Shown here piece by piece: positions 1 to 9,534 of a stretch of DNA of 16,884 nucleotides (position 1 is the first letter of the stretch; each line of letters starts with the position of its first letter). Position numbers and translations under genes: made by a program. The stretch comes from an uncultured Oscillospiraceae bacterium. GTDB taxonomy: Bacteria; Bacillota; Clostridia; Oscillospirales; Ruminococcaceae. The notes below the pieces were generated by a model. That model did no database searches and had not been told where the DNA came from. It saw only the letters and a list, made by a program, of their open reading frames with translations. The stretch spans positions 1 through 16,884 of the forward strand of contig CATNEU010000008.1 of the NCBI GenBank assembly GCA_950097605.1, in the 5' to 3' direction.

Positions 1-3000
1 GTGTTCACCGTTATCCTCGGCACAGTCGGCATCGAGGTTTATACAAACGGAGATTTTCTGCTGGATCTGGGATTTCCGGAAAATCAGGATTTTTCCAAAT
101 CGTTTTCCATCGAAGCAAGCGGCTTTGTCGGGCACGGCGGCCTGAAAATCGGCAAGCTCAGCGGCGCGACCTGCACACAACTCCCCGAAACCACGCGGGG
201 CGTGTTCCACTCGGTGCTGTCCCTGGGCGTGGGGATCGCACTGGGCCTCGGCAAAACCTTTGACTGCGGAATCGCAAAGGCCGGCGCGACGCTGGAGGCG
301 TTTGCGATTTTTGAAGGCATATTGGCCACCTTTGAACCATACAAACCAGGTCTATCAGAAGTCGATCCGGGTCAATCGGAAATGTACTACCATGCTTCCG
401 CCACAGTCGGCATCATCGGCAAGCTATACATCAGTGTGGACTTTAAAGTGGTTTCGGCGAGCGCCTCCGCCGAGATCAAAGCCTTTGCTGAAGTGACGCT
501 GGAAGCCTATAAGCCTCTGCTTATCGCTTTGGATCTCGCCCTGACGGTGAAAGCTGAGATCAAGATTTTGTTTGTTAAGATCCGTTTTTCCTTTGATTTT
601 CACCAGCGTGCCGAATTCGAGCTGGGCAACTCCTCCTCCGGCACCGCTCCGTGGCTGCCCGCGAAAACCAAAGCAGCCGCGTTGACCGAGACCCTACAGC
701 TTACCAACCCGTTCCCAACCGAACCGCTTGGGGCACGCTATACCATTCCGATGCGGATCCTGCCGCTGGTCTCTATGGAAAACCCGGTCTTCAACGTGCA
801 AACCAGAGCATCTGTCAACACCAACTATTGCATCGCACTTCTGCCGGTTTTGGATACGGCAGGCTGCAAGCTGCTTTCTGAAGTGCTGGGCCGCTGGCTT
901 CTGAAAGGCGTTACAAATGCCGGCTACCAGCCGTCCGCCAGAATCTCGCGCCAGATGGCCGAACAGCTTCCCCCAGACCTTGCGGACAGGCTGACCTATG
1001 AAACCCTCGACGCCTTCTTCAACAACAACCTCTGCTTTGAGCTGCACCTGGACTGGAGCAACACACAGACGGAGACAGACGTCCAGCACGCCGTTCTTCC
1101 AATGCCGCCCCCGATCCGCCAGGAACAGATCGCCGAAGGCGGCAACATTTCGATCAACTTTATCCGCTATTGGCTGGACAACGCCGTGCCCGGAAGCTAC
1201 GCACAGCAGATTACCGAGTATTTCCGAGGGCTCAATCCAGACCCCCTGTATCAGGAAAACGAGAAGCGGAACCTGCTCGCTTCAGATTTTGTGCCGCTTG
1301 CCAAGATCGTGTTCCTCGATTACATACAGATCCTCTACGGAGAACTGGTCAGAACGCTGAAAAGCAAATTCGACCTCTATACATTTGGTGCAAGCCAGCT
1401 CGGCCAAATCTGCGCGGCGCACGGTTTGGAGCTCTCCGAGGTGCTGGAAGCCAATCCGAAGCTGCGTCTGCGTCCGGGACAGATCTACCTGCAAAACGTG
1501 GCGTATGTTGTGCAGCCGGGAGACAGTTTGGCGGGAATTCAACGCAAACTGGGCGTTTCATTTAAAGATATGAAGCAGGTCTGCCTGCACCAGCCTGCAT
1601 TGATTCGCGGCGGCGCGTTCGCGACAATCGAGGAAATGACGGTAACCAGCCCCAATCGTATTCCCTGGAAACTACTTGCCGCCAACACATTTATCAGATA
1701 TCATGGGGAGCTGATTGAAGAAGGCTACCAAGCATATGCAACGGAAATTCTTAAATCGGAAAACAATCCAAATCTGACGGCGGACTGGGTGATGACTGAA
1801 GGAAACTTTACCGTTAACCTGCCGTATAAAAACACCTCCATCCAATGGCGTGCTCTATACGGCGATACCGTGCCGCGTCTCGCAAAGATGCTCTTTGTGG
1901 CCCAAATGGAAACCGGTGTTCTGCACCCATGGGATGTGCATTGGTCGATGTTTGCACAGAACAATCGAATCTCCACAGACCAAGGGGACGAGCTGACCGG
2001 CAATTACACCATTGAGTCTGCCGATGTCCTTGTGCGCCATGATATGACGCTGGAACAATTGCGGCTGCGTTATAAGCCTTCCAGCCACTTTACTGAAGAT
2101 GAGCCGTTTTGGAGCCAGGATATCCTCAATCCCATGACGCGGCTGGTGTTCCCGCACGCAACAATTACTCTGGATAAGGTCATTACTTTGGGAGATTTGT
2201 TCACAGGACAAAACGAGGCGGTACCGCATCTGGAAATTGGGCCCAGTCAGCTTGCCGACCCGAGCGGCAGATTTGAGGAGGGACAGCAGGCCTCCATAAA
2301 GGGCCTGCAGTATCTGACGCAGCAGGAAATTTTGGAACTGTTTAGAACCGATTCGTTTGTGCAAAACGCGTTCGCCATGGGCTCTCGTTTTCTGCTGCAG
2401 GGCCTGCGCGTGCCCAATCCCGCCGCAATGAGTCAAACCGTCCCGCTGTATAAGCTGATGAAACAACAACTGATCGCCGATAAGCGGCCGCTGGATCCCA
2501 ATACCCCTGAATCGGTTCGTATGAGCGACTTTATCGTTTCCATAGAGGCCGCGGAACCGGGAAAGAGCTGGGTCTCCTCCGGCGGCCGGCCGATCAGAGG
2601 CGTGCTGTCTTCCAATGAGCTCGAAAGCCTGCTGCCGCAGTCTGATGTCGAGCCGGAAGCCGCGCCGCTTCGGAAACTGGATGATTTTGTGCCGGCGGAA
2701 TGCTACTATCCCGCCGCCTCGGAAATCCTGCTGCGCAGAAGCGGCACGCAGGCGGACCAGATGATCCAGATGCTCTCGCAGACTATGGTAAACGCCATGC
2801 GCAGCAAAAACGCAGTCCCGGAACTACAATTCCAGGGGGATAAGCTCGCCGGTGAAAAGTATACATGGGGCCTTCTGGTTCCGCTGCAGATCTCCAAGAG
2901 CGGCGGGCCTGACGATGTCTACCAGATGTATGGCGCCAACGCCGCGGACCGTCTTTTGCTCTGCGACCTGCTGCCGAAGGGGAAAGGAGAAACGCTCTCC

Positions 3001-6000
3001 CAATCCGTGCAGCTTGAGCTGCTGATGCAGCCTTCCACGTTGCAAGGTCTGCCCGCCTGCCTCACAGCGGTGGAACAGTTGGAGGAAGAAGCCGTGCAGA
3101 AGAGCAGCTTTTTGGTCAAAACCAACCTCTCGGTTGAAACGCACAGAACGGCTGTACAGCGCACGATGATCAGCGAGGACGTTTATCAGGCAGATTTCAC
3201 CGCCGATCAGCGTGAAAATCTCCTGTGGCTGATCTGGGAATGCAGTACGGTCGGCGGCGGCGGATATTATTTGCGGCTCTCTAATCAGGGAACGCCTCTC
3301 GTTTCCGACGACGTCTTCGATGAAAACGGACAGGCAACGCTCTGGCTGTTGATCCGCCACGGCGACTTTCATCTGCCCGTCAACTGTGCGGTGACGCCGG
3401 ACACCTCCAAAACAAATGATCGGGTCATGTTCCATTCGCCAGACGTGTATATCTATCAGCCGGCGTTCCCGGTTGGCTGCGTGGGACTGCAAACCAGCCT
3501 GCGGGAACCGGGGGACAACGTAAACGACGAAGAAAAACGCACACGCGAGCTGTTCAGCGTCATTGGATATCAGATTCAGGAAAACAGCAATTATGGATAC
3601 AGCAATGAATCCCTGCCGCTGTTCCCCGTCGAGCAGCCGGACTCTCCGACGGGCACGTGGAATTACCAGTCGGTTATCCCGCTGCACCGCTATACACGGT
3701 CTGGCTCCAATCCATACGGCGCCGTGGGGAAACCGGCGAAAATTCAGTTTGAATTCCGCGATGTCCTCGGCAACCGCGCCGAAACAAACAACTGGACCTG
3801 CACCGTTACGCCGGGTTACAACGACCTTCTGATCGGCCTGCATCAATGGCCCTGCAGTTCCTGGGATTACCAGTTTGAAAATAAACAGCTCATTATAAAA
3901 TGGAAATTCAATCCGGATGTAGAAGTCACACAAGAAGGACTTGATCTGCTGGAACGTTCTTTGCTGCAGTTGCAAGATCCCAATGCAGAGATTACAATGC
4001 AAAATTCCTTATTTACAGGAATTTGGGATATAAAGAGCGCTATTGTGCAATTGGGCAATACTTTGAAATCTCATATGACAGCAGTACTTGCGGGCAATCC
4101 TTCACACACGCCATCCAACTGGAAATTCCATTTCAATATGACAACAGAGGCATACGTAGCGAAAATCAATAGACCCTGCCTGCTGCAAACGACGCTCTGT
4201 GTGAAAAGAAACGTCTCTGCAAGCTCGCTCTGCGAAGGTGCCGTACAGGCAAAGTCCATCATTCCGCCATTCGCGGAAAGCCCGCGAAACGATACATCAC
4301 AGGAGGAGAGCAATATTGTCTATGCGGACCTGGAGAAATTCGCAACCGATTTTGAAAAGTCCTTCCCCGATTTGCGTCTTGCGGTCGGCAACAATCCAAA
4401 AGACCTGTATGTGGTGCATTTTGGAGTGGGCGGATTCATTCAGAAACTAAATGTAAACCCGGTATTTTCAGATATCCAGACCACCAGCACGAACGGAACA
4501 AAGCACTATATGTCGCCCGAGTTCTATGCGCTTGCGCCGCTGAGTACGGAATGGATCACCCGTGTCTGCTCTGTCAGGGATCTGGAAGACAACGGCGCCC
4601 TCTCCAGTACGGGTAAAGATCAACTGTTCTCGGATATCGACATGGAGATCTGGCTGGAAACGCTTCTCTCCGATATCGAGCGCGCACTGGGCTGCGACTT
4701 TGCTTCTAAAGCCGGCGCTTGCTGTGAAGCGAGCTTAAAGAGCCTGATCGGCAGCAAAAAAGCGCTTGCCGGGCTTCTGGCCGCGCGCCTGTGCGGCGTA
4801 CGCGCAGACGCCGCCGCAACACCGGAAGCTGTGAAAAAGCTGGTAGGAGACCGTCTCAAGCGGTCACTGTCCGAGGCGCGGCCTTCTCTGGTTGCGCAGT
4901 TCGACTGCACTTTTGAGACAGCCGCAAACACCCACTGCCGGCTTGTTCTCAACAACCGCAGTAAAAACGAGGGCGTTACCCTTTCCCTGTCCAAGCTCAG
5001 CAACTCGTCGGATGAAAACATTTTCTGCGTGTATGCCGACGCGCATACGGACCATCGGAATTATCCCGTCTCGCTGGAGCTGGAAATCAGCGAGATCGAA
5101 TACGATATACGAACCATCACGCCGGACGGTTACCAGAGCTCGCAGTGGCTGAAGCTGGTGCACCCCTACTCCCTCTCAAAACCAGCCGACAATATCAATG
5201 TCGACGCCGCGACTGAAATCGCGTGGCCCAACCCGCTCAAACGCTGTCCGACCTCTCCGGCCCTCCTTTCCCACAAGATGCTGGAACCCCCCATGCCGGT
5301 TGCAATCTCCATGGACAGCATCAAGCAGTGGGATTACGAGGTTATCAGCCGCGCCAAGGCCTATGAGCAGGATACGCTGCGGCTGAAAGTGGAACTGAAC
5401 TATGAGTCTTCTTTTGGAATGTCGTCAGATATGTTTTCTGCATTTGCGCAGTATATGTTTGTCCGCGATAAGCTTTGGGCGATCCTGGAGAGCGCTTGGA
5501 AAGATACAAATTCCAATCTGTTCGCCACTGCATTCAGTTGTTTCTCAGGTTGTGTGCAGGAGATCGTCAATCAATGGGATTTTTTTGAGAAAAATCCAAC
5601 AATCAAAAACGCCTCCGCGACAGGTTGGGAAGCCTCCGATTACTATGACTGTTCCGTACAGTTCAAGCTGGGCGAAAAGGTTTCGAAAGACCTGCCAATT
5701 TCCAATGTGGCATATGTAAAGCATAAATTGGTGGAAATTCCAACCGAAAATCAACCGACAGCCTACTATACCGATTCGGCCTCGCTTGCAAAGGTTGACG
5801 CCGGACAGGACGTGGAGGTCGGCGTCAAGCTGCCGAAACTCGATTTGACCGAACAGTATTTCGCAAGGCCCGTTCTCCATCTGGAACGAAACAACAATCT
5901 CTTTGACGGGGCGCTTCCCATCGAAAGTTTCACTGAAGAGGCATTCTCCGTCAACAGCCAGTTCCTGTATCGCACGAACAAGTGCAGCCTGCCCGCCCTT

Positions 6001-6441
6001 ACGCCAAACCGCGAGTACGGCAATATTGTGAAAATTACAAATGAAATCCTTCAAATTGGCGCGAGTGGAACAAACGCCGGCAAGGTGGCGGAAAGACTGC
6101 GCAACAGCTTAGGGCTGGATACAAACGGGGTGTTCACCATCAGCATCGCCGCTTCCTACGCGTATGATCTGATACCCGGCAACCCGCTCTCCGCCGTCCA
6201 TCTCCCGATCTGCGTGCTGGCCGATTTGCCTGTAAGCGCCGCAAATCAGGCGGACAATCCCTTCACGCTTGTTGGAAACGCTCTTGTTAACTGGTGCGCC
6301 GCCCAAAAGCCCGCACTGCAAAACGCGTCGTTCTATTTCGACGTCCTGCTCCGGCTGCAGAAAAAAGATACCACTCGCGGCATTGAAGCGGGTGCACAGC
6401 TACTGCATCTGAACAACGTCCGAATCGACGTGAAACCCTAA
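1..6441 (+). CDS. Giant LysM-like, beta-rich protein, 5' end outside the window
   Basis: The frame is open from the first base, so the GTG at 1 need not be the start and the protein is probably longer than the 2146 codons seen. I do not recognise a named family over the whole length. Codons ~120-210 form long alternating hydrophobic beta-type strands. Codons ~460-550 contain two LysM-like segments, the clearer one starting YVVQPGDSLAGI at codon 502. Weaker LysM-like stretches lie near codons 601-635 (ALYGDTVPRLAKML) and 669-700. The remainder, including FRDVLGNRA near codon 1253, reads as many beta domains with no catalytic motif I can name. No membrane anchor is visible in the part present. 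The codon pattern is consistent with a real gene throughout, and a strong terminator follows the TAA. LysM units in such large proteins can bind glycan or act as assembly modules in toxin or injection-system parts; which applies here is unknown. Confidence 0.85.
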   Translation: MFTVILGTVGIEVYTNGDFLLDLGFPENQDFSKSFSIEASGFVGHGGLKIGKLSGATCTQLPETTRGVFHSVLSLGVGIALGLGKTFDCGIAKAGATLEAFAIFEGILATFEPYKPGLSEVDPGQSEMYYHASATVGIIGKLYISVDFKVVSASASAEIKAFAEVTLEAYKPLLIALDLALTVKAEIKILFVKIRFSFDFHQRAEFELGNSSSGTAPWLPAKTKAAALTETLQLTNPFPTEPLGARYTIPMRILPLVSMENPVFNVQTRASVNTNYCIALLPVLDTAGCKLLSEVLGRWLLKGVTNAGYQPSARISRQMAEQLPPDLADRLTYETLDAFFNNNLCFELHLDWSNTQTETDVQHAVLPMPPPIRQEQIAEGGNISINFIRYWLDNAVPGSYAQQITEYFRGLNPDPLYQENEKRNLLASDFVPLAKIVFLDYIQILYGELVRTLKSKFDLYTFGASQLGQICAAHGLELSEVLEANPKLRLRPGQIYLQNVAYVVQPGDSLAGIQRKLGVSFKDMKQVCLHQPALIRGGAFATIEEMTVTSPNRIPWKLLAANTFIRYHGELIEEGYQAYATEILKSENNPNLTADWVMTEGNFTVNLPYKNTSIQWRALYGDTVPRLAKMLFVAQMETGVLHPWDVHWSMFAQNNRISTDQGDELTGNYTIESADVLVRHDMTLEQLRLRYKPSSHFTEDEPFWSQDILNPMTRLVFPHATITLDKVITLGDLFTGQNEAVPHLEIGPSQLADPSGRFEEGQQASIKGLQYLTQQEILELFRTDSFVQNAFAMGSRFLLQGLRVPNPAAMSQTVPLYKLMKQQLIADKRPLDPNTPESVRMSDFIVSIEAAEPGKSWVSSGGRPIRGVLSSNELESLLPQSDVEPEAAPLRKLDDFVPAECYYPAASEILLRRSGTQADQMIQMLSQTMVNAMRSKNAVPELQFQGDKLAGEKYTWGLLVPLQISKSGGPDDVYQMYGANAADRLLLCDLLPKGKGETLSQSVQLELLMQPSTLQGLPACLTAVEQLEEEAVQKSSFLVKTNLSVETHRTAVQRTMISEDVYQADFTADQRENLLWLIWECSTVGGGGYYLRLSNQGTPLVSDDVFDENGQATLWLLIRHGDFHLPVNCAVTPDTSKTNDRVMFHSPDVYIYQPAFPVGCVGLQTSLREPGDNVNDEEKRTRELFSVIGYQIQENSNYGYSNESLPLFPVEQPDSPTGTWNYQSVIPLHRYTRSGSNPYGAVGKPAKIQFEFRDVLGNRAETNNWTCTVTPGYNDLLIGLHQWPCSSWDYQFENKQLIIKWKFNPDVEVTQEGLDLLERSLLQLQDPNAEITMQNSLFTGIWDIKSAIVQLGNTLKSHMTAVLAGNPSHTPSNWKFHFNMTTEAYVAKINRPCLLQTTLCVKRNVSASSLCEGAVQAKSIIPPFAESPRNDTSQEESNIVYADLEKFATDFEKSFPDLRLAVGNNPKDLYVVHFGVGGFIQKLNVNPVFSDIQTTSTNGTKHYMSPEFYALAPLSTEWITRVCSVRDLEDNGALSSTGKDQLFSDIDMEIWLETLLSDIERALGCDFASKAGACCEASLKSLIGSKKALAGLLAARLCGVRADAAATPEAVKKLVGDRLKRSLSEARPSLVAQFDCTFETAANTHCRLVLNNRSKNEGVTLSLSKLSNSSDENIFCVYADAHTDHRNYPVSLELEISEIEYDIRTITPDGYQSSQWLKLVHPYSLSKPADNINVDAATEIAWPNPLKRCPTSPALLSHKMLEPPMPVAISMDSIKQWDYEVISRAKAYEQDTLRLKVELNYESSFGMSSDMFSAFAQYMFVRDKLWAILESAWKDTNSNLFATAFSCFSGCVQEIVNQWDFFEKNPTIKNASATGWEASDYYDCSVQFKLGEKVSKDLPISNVAYVKHKLVEIPTENQPTAYYTDSASLAKVDAGQDVEVGVKLPKLDLTEQYFARPVLHLERNNNLFDGALPIESFTEEAFSVNSQFLYRTNKCSLPALTPNREYGNIVKITNEILQIGASGTNAGKVAERLRNSLGLDTNGVFTISIAASYAYDLIPGNPLSAVHLPICVLADLPVSAANQADNPFTLVGNALVNWCAAQKPALQNASFYFDVLLRLQKKDTTRGIEAGAQLLHLNNVRIDVKP

Positions 6442-6486
6442 ACGCCATCGTGTTGTTTCTTTTAAACACCGCTCTATAACCAACGC

Positions 6487-6530
6487 AACCCCCTGTGTGT
6501 GCAGGTACTCTGCACACACAGGGGGTTTTT
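6487..6530 (+). terminator. Strong intrinsic terminator of the giant gene
   Basis: A perfect 15-bp stem (CCCCCTGTGTGTGCA pairing with TGCACACACAGGGGG, plus an AA/TT extension) with a 7-nt loop is followed by TTTTT. It begins 45 bp after the stop codon. On the opposite strand the stem is followed by TTGCGTT, so it works mainly in the plus direction. Confidence 0.93.
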
Positions 6531-6618
6531 GCGTCTCGTTTATCCTCTCTGGGGGCCTGGGATTCTACAAAGGGGCTTTGTTAACCGATCTGTGCGCAAT
6601 GGAAAGAACGCGGGCATG

Positions 6619-7071
6619 CTATTTTGCTTTTTTCCGTTTTCCCAGCCATTGCTGCAGCTTGTCCAAAACCGGCTCGTTTTTCAGCAGGTGATACCAGATC
6701 AGGTCGAAAACCACGATGCTCAGAGCCACCGTGAGCAGCATCACAACAAGCCCCAGCAACAAAAGCGGGATGATATAGGCGATTTCAAACGAAAAGATAT
6801 CGTTTAAAAGCACCTCCCAATTGAAAAACTTCCCGGCTTTTTTGTATTTTCCGATGAGGTCCACAAAGATCACAACGGCATAGAGCAGATAGATGAACCA
6901 CATCATTGTGAAGCTCAGCAGCTTGCGGGAACGCTTGGTGCGGGTGAAAACATAGATGAACAGGGTGGTCAGGCAGGGGACGACGACGGCCAACAGGACA
7001 AAGTAGGGCTGTGTCATCAGGTCGCCGAGCATACGGAGTAAAGCACTGAAGGCTTGCATAATTAAATCCAT
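6619..7071 (-). CDS. Small multi-pass membrane protein of unknown function
   Basis: The 150-residue protein has hydrophobic segments at about residues 22-43, 53-73 and 95-128, with lysine/arginine-rich loops (TRTKRSRK, KYKKAGK) and a charged tail ending LGKRKKAK. This suggests an integral membrane protein with about three spans. I recognise no family. The chosen ATG has an AAGGGAG sequence 13 nt upstream, which is longer than ideal; an internal ATG four codons later is a less well spaced alternative. A consensus sigma-A promoter lies about 165 bp upstream. The gene faces away from the isomerase gene and converges on the giant gene's terminator, so it appears to be its own transcription unit. 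Confidence 0.75.
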   Translation of the reverse strand: MDLIMQAFSALLRMLGDLMTQPYFVLLAVVVPCLTTLFIYVFTRTKRSRKLLSFTMMWFIYLLYAVVIFVDLIGKYKKAGKFFNWEVLLNDIFSFEIAYIIPLLLLGLVVMLLTVALSIVVFDLIWYHLLKNEPVLDKLQQWLGKRKKAK

Positions 7072-7241
7072 GGCAGAAGACAGGCTCCCTTCCTATTTGT
7101 GTGGGAAGATAAATTCGTGCAAAAAAACAGCTTCCGGAACAGGGCTGCCAAACGGGGAGCGGCCCTCGAAGCGGCGCACGGCGGTTGTGCAGAGGAGACA
7201 ATTTCCCCGCTTTCCAGAGAAAGCCTCTTATATACGTTACA

Positions 7242-7270
7242 ATTATATTACAAGTTTGCTCATAATTCAA
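7242..7270 (-). promoter_or_regulatory. Sigma-A promoter for the small membrane protein gene
   Basis: On the minus strand TTGAAT (7265-7270) and a perfect TATAAT (7242-7247) are separated by 17 bp. The predicted transcript starts near 7235 and has an untranslated leader of about 165 nt before the ATG at 7071. Confidence 0.75.
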
Positions 7271-7458
7271 CGCCACCATCGGTTTTTTGCAGGCATCCGT
7301 GCAAATATCAGCAGAACGGCTGGGCAATTTGACTAAAAGCAGGCCGGTATATTCCATCAATCCGGCAGATTTGTAAGGCCATATGCGTATGCGGATGGAA
7401 AAAAACAAGCGGTGTGCTGCGAAGGATCATTCTGGCATATGTGGACGGAAAAACGCTG

Positions 7459-7487
7459 TTGCGGCGCCGGTATCGTCATGCTATACT
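7459..7487 (+). promoter_or_regulatory. Sigma-A promoter for the sugar isomerase/epimerase gene
   Basis: TTGCGG (7459-7464), a 17-bp spacer and TATACT (7482-7487) match the sigma-A consensus well. The transcript would start near 7494, leaving a leader of about 100 nt with a small CCGG-type hairpin before the AAAGGGGAC ribosome binding site. Confidence 0.65.
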
Positions 7488-7594
7488 GTACCCGGAAACC
7501 ATAGGGTGTGCGCGCGGCCGGTTTTCCGACCGGATGTGCGGACCCGGACATAGACACGCACACTGGAACATGAGATCAAAAGGGGACGGAAAAG

Positions 7595-8344
7595 ATGAAA
7601 TTGGGATTGCAACTGTATTCCGTACGGGAAGAGTACGCGCTGGCTCCCCAAAAAGTGTTGGAACAGGCAAAGGCCGCGGGATTTGACGCAGTGGAGTTTT
7701 TCGGTCCGCCCAGCCTGCCCGCGGGAAAGCTGGCCACGATGCTCCGCGAGGCCGGCCTGTGCTGCTGCGGGTGGCATGTGCCGGTTGAGACGCTTGCGGC
7801 GGACAGGCTGTATTACACGGCGGCATACCAGCAAGCGCTCGGCAATAAGGATCTTGTCGTGCCGTGGTATGATCCGCAAAAGCTTGCGTCTGCGGAGGAT
7901 TGCGCGCGGTTTGCAGCGCGGCTCAACGAGATTGCCGAACGGCTCTCTCCGGAAGGGTTATTTCTGGGCTACCACAACCACCAGGCCGAGTTTGCGCCGG
8001 TGGAGGGCAAGACCGCATGGGAAATTCTGCTGGAGCGGACGGACAGCGGAGTTACTTTCCAATACGATATCGGCAATGCCGCGATGGGCGGGCAGACCGA
8101 TATTTATGCAGCGTTGCAGGCCACGCTGGGCCGGTGCCGGACGCTCCACTGCAAGCCGTTTTCCCACGACACGGGCTTTTCCGCCGTGCTGGGCCGCGAC
8201 AGCATCGACTGGGAACGTGTTGTCCGGCAGGCCAAACTGGCACAAAATCCGCCCGATTTTGCAATTTTAGAGTATGAAGGAGAGGGTGGATGGCGGGATA
8301 TTGCGGATTCGGCGGCAAATCTGCGTGGTCTGCTTGCAAAATAG
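7595..8344 (+). CDS. Sugar phosphate isomerase/epimerase, TIM-barrel (AP endonuclease 2 family)
   Basis: The 249-residue protein has the usual length and motif order of the xylose isomerase-like TIM-barrel family: MKLGLQLYSVRE at the first strand, VEFFG (E34), GWHVP (H61), the family hallmark GYHNHQAEF (H127, H129, E132), YDIGN (D158), LHCKPF (H185, K187) and ILEYEGEG (E226). In this family two glutamates, an aspartate and a histidine bind a divalent metal and isomerise or epimerise a keto- or aldo-sugar; the substrate cannot be read from sequence. The ATG has AAAGGGG at good spacing. It is a monocistronic cytoplasmic enzyme with its own promoter, and no sugar transport or kinase gene lies next to it that would name its pathway. 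Confidence 0.9.
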   Translation: MKLGLQLYSVREEYALAPQKVLEQAKAAGFDAVEFFGPPSLPAGKLATMLREAGLCCCGWHVPVETLAADRLYYTAAYQQALGNKDLVVPWYDPQKLASAEDCARFAARLNEIAERLSPEGLFLGYHNHQAEFAPVEGKTAWEILLERTDSGVTFQYDIGNAAMGGQTDIYAALQATLGRCRTLHCKPFSHDTGFSAVLGRDSIDWERVVRQAKLAQNPPDFAILEYEGEGGWRDIADSAANLRGLLAK

Positions 8345-8430
8345 CCGCAGTGGTTCCGGTTCGTGCAGGAATTGTGAAACAATATGCCACTCTATTGATC
8401 TGGTCGCGGTTATATATACCTGCGTTTGCA

Positions 8431-8459
8431 TTGACAAATCGTTTCGCCGGGCTTACAAT
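8431..8459 (+). promoter_or_regulatory. Near-consensus sigma-A promoter for the AEC transporter gene
   Basis: A perfect TTGACA (8431-8436), a 17-bp spacer and TACAAT (8454-8459) form one of the strongest promoters in the window. The transcript would start near 8466 and carry a leader of about 110 nt with a stem-loop at 8473-8500. Confidence 0.8.
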
Positions 8460-8472
8460 GAAAAACTGGGCT

Positions 8473-8500
8473 CGGGATTGTTAAAAAAACAGCAATCCCG
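8473..8500 (+). promoter_or_regulatory. Stem-loop in the AEC transporter leader
   Basis: CGGGATTG (8473-8480) pairs with CAATCCCG (8493-8500), extendable inward by one T-A and one T-G pair, with an A-rich loop (AAAAAAAC). It starts a few nucleotides after the predicted transcription start. No T-run follows, so it is not a terminator; it may protect the 5' end of the message. Confidence 0.4.
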
Positions 8501-8574
8501 GCGCGGCCCGCATAACACGCGCGCGGCGGGATATGCTATCCTTCATAAGACGCGCAGAAGAAAGAAGGCGGACT

Positions 8575-9495
8575 ATGCAGGCGGCAGGCGTCGTTGCCAA
8601 CCAGGTACTCATCATGTTTTTGCTCATGGGCGTGGGCGTTCTCACGGAAAAGCTGCGGATGATCCGCTACGCAGCCGCTTCGCAGATCAACAATTTCCTG
8701 CTGCTGATCGTGATGCCCTGCGTGATCCTGAACGCCTATCAGATAGAATTTAAAGCGGAGCTGCTCGAAGGGCTGCTGCTTGCGTTCCTGCTCGCGCTGT
8801 TTTCGCATGCGATTGGGATTATTGTCTCGATGCTGCTGGCACGCCGGAGGCCGGACGCGAAATACAGGATCGAGCGGTTTGCAATGGTGTATTCCAATTG
8901 CAGCTTCATGGCGATCCCGCTTTTGCAGGCCGTGGTGGGGAGCGAGGGCGTCTTTTACGGTTCGGCCTATATCGCGGTGTTCAACCTGTTCATGTGGACG
9001 CACGGCGTTTTCCTGATGAGCGGCGAGCGCAGCATGAAGGCGGTGCGGAAAGCGCTGCTGAACCCGGGCGTCCTCAGCGTGGCGGCGGGGCTGGCGCTGT
9101 TTTTCACACCGTTTCGCTTTCCCTATGTCGTGGGGCAGGTCACGGGGTATATCGCCAGCCTGAACACCCCGCTGGCGATGCTCTTAACCGGCATCTTCAT
9201 CTCACGGTCGGGCATCAAAACGGCGTTTTCGGACCCAAAGGTGTATGGGATCAGCGCGGTGCGGCTGCTGCTGATCCCGCTGCTGGTGCTCGGCGTGATC
9301 TGGGCGCTGCCGGTGGCCAGCACGGTCCGCACGGCCTGCATCATCAGTGCGGCTTGCCCCTGTGCGGCCTCGTGCAGCATGTTTGCGCTGCGGTACAAGC
9401 AGGACGTGTCCTACAGCTCCAAGATGATCACGGTGTCCACGCTGCTCTCGGTGCTCACGCTGCCGCTGCTGATCCTGCTGGCGGGGCTGGTGTAG
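8575..9495 (+). CDS. AEC-family membrane transporter (auxin efflux carrier type)
   Basis: The 306-residue protein is almost entirely hydrophobic, with about ten predicted membrane spans in two similar halves. It matches the AEC family: an N-terminal MFLLMGVGVLTEK segment, the conserved SNCSFMAIPLL and GSAYIAVFNLFMWTHG motifs in the middle, LNTPLAMLLTG, and a C-terminal half with AACPCAASCSMFALRY followed by ITVSTLLSVLTLPLL. Family members export or exchange organic acids such as malate or other small anions; the substrate here is unknown. I place the start at this ATG because AAGG lies 6 nt upstream. An in-frame ATG at 8533 has no good ribosome binding site and would add a charged non-membrane tail. 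No clear terminator follows, and the gene converges on the minus-strand gene at 9535 with only 39 bp between. Confidence 0.92.
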   Translation: MQAAGVVANQVLIMFLLMGVGVLTEKLRMIRYAAASQINNFLLLIVMPCVILNAYQIEFKAELLEGLLLAFLLALFSHAIGIIVSMLLARRRPDAKYRIERFAMVYSNCSFMAIPLLQAVVGSEGVFYGSAYIAVFNLFMWTHGVFLMSGERSMKAVRKALLNPGVLSVAAGLALFFTPFRFPYVVGQVTGYIASLNTPLAMLLTGIFISRSGIKTAFSDPKVYGISAVRLLLIPLLVLGVIWALPVASTVRTACIISAACPCAASCSMFALRYKQDVSYSSKMITVSTLLSVLTLPLLILLAGLV

Positions 9496-9534
9496 GGGAG
9501 AGTGTGTATTTTCTAGGTGGATGCAAAGTGATGT

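Larger units (their letters stand above)
7072..7594. other. Divergent intergenic region
   Basis: This 523-bp stretch separates two divergent genes. It holds the minus-strand promoter at 7242-7270, the plus-strand promoter at 7459-7487 and a minor hairpin (CCGGT-TTTCCG-ACCGG) in the leader of the isomerase gene. Short open frames inside lack ribosome binding sites and look like chance frames. I see no RNA gene. Confidence 0.6.

Noticed and set aside
2824..4002. A 392-codon minus-strand open frame inside the giant gene
   Set aside because: It lies fully antisense to a clearly coding frame, has no ribosome binding site or domain, and its Arg/Cys/Phe-rich translation is typical of a shadow frame.
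7100..7190. T7 run on the minus strand after a weak CAGC/GCTG pairing as an attenuator
   Set aside because: The stem has only four pairs with a 12-nt loop, too weak to call a terminator.
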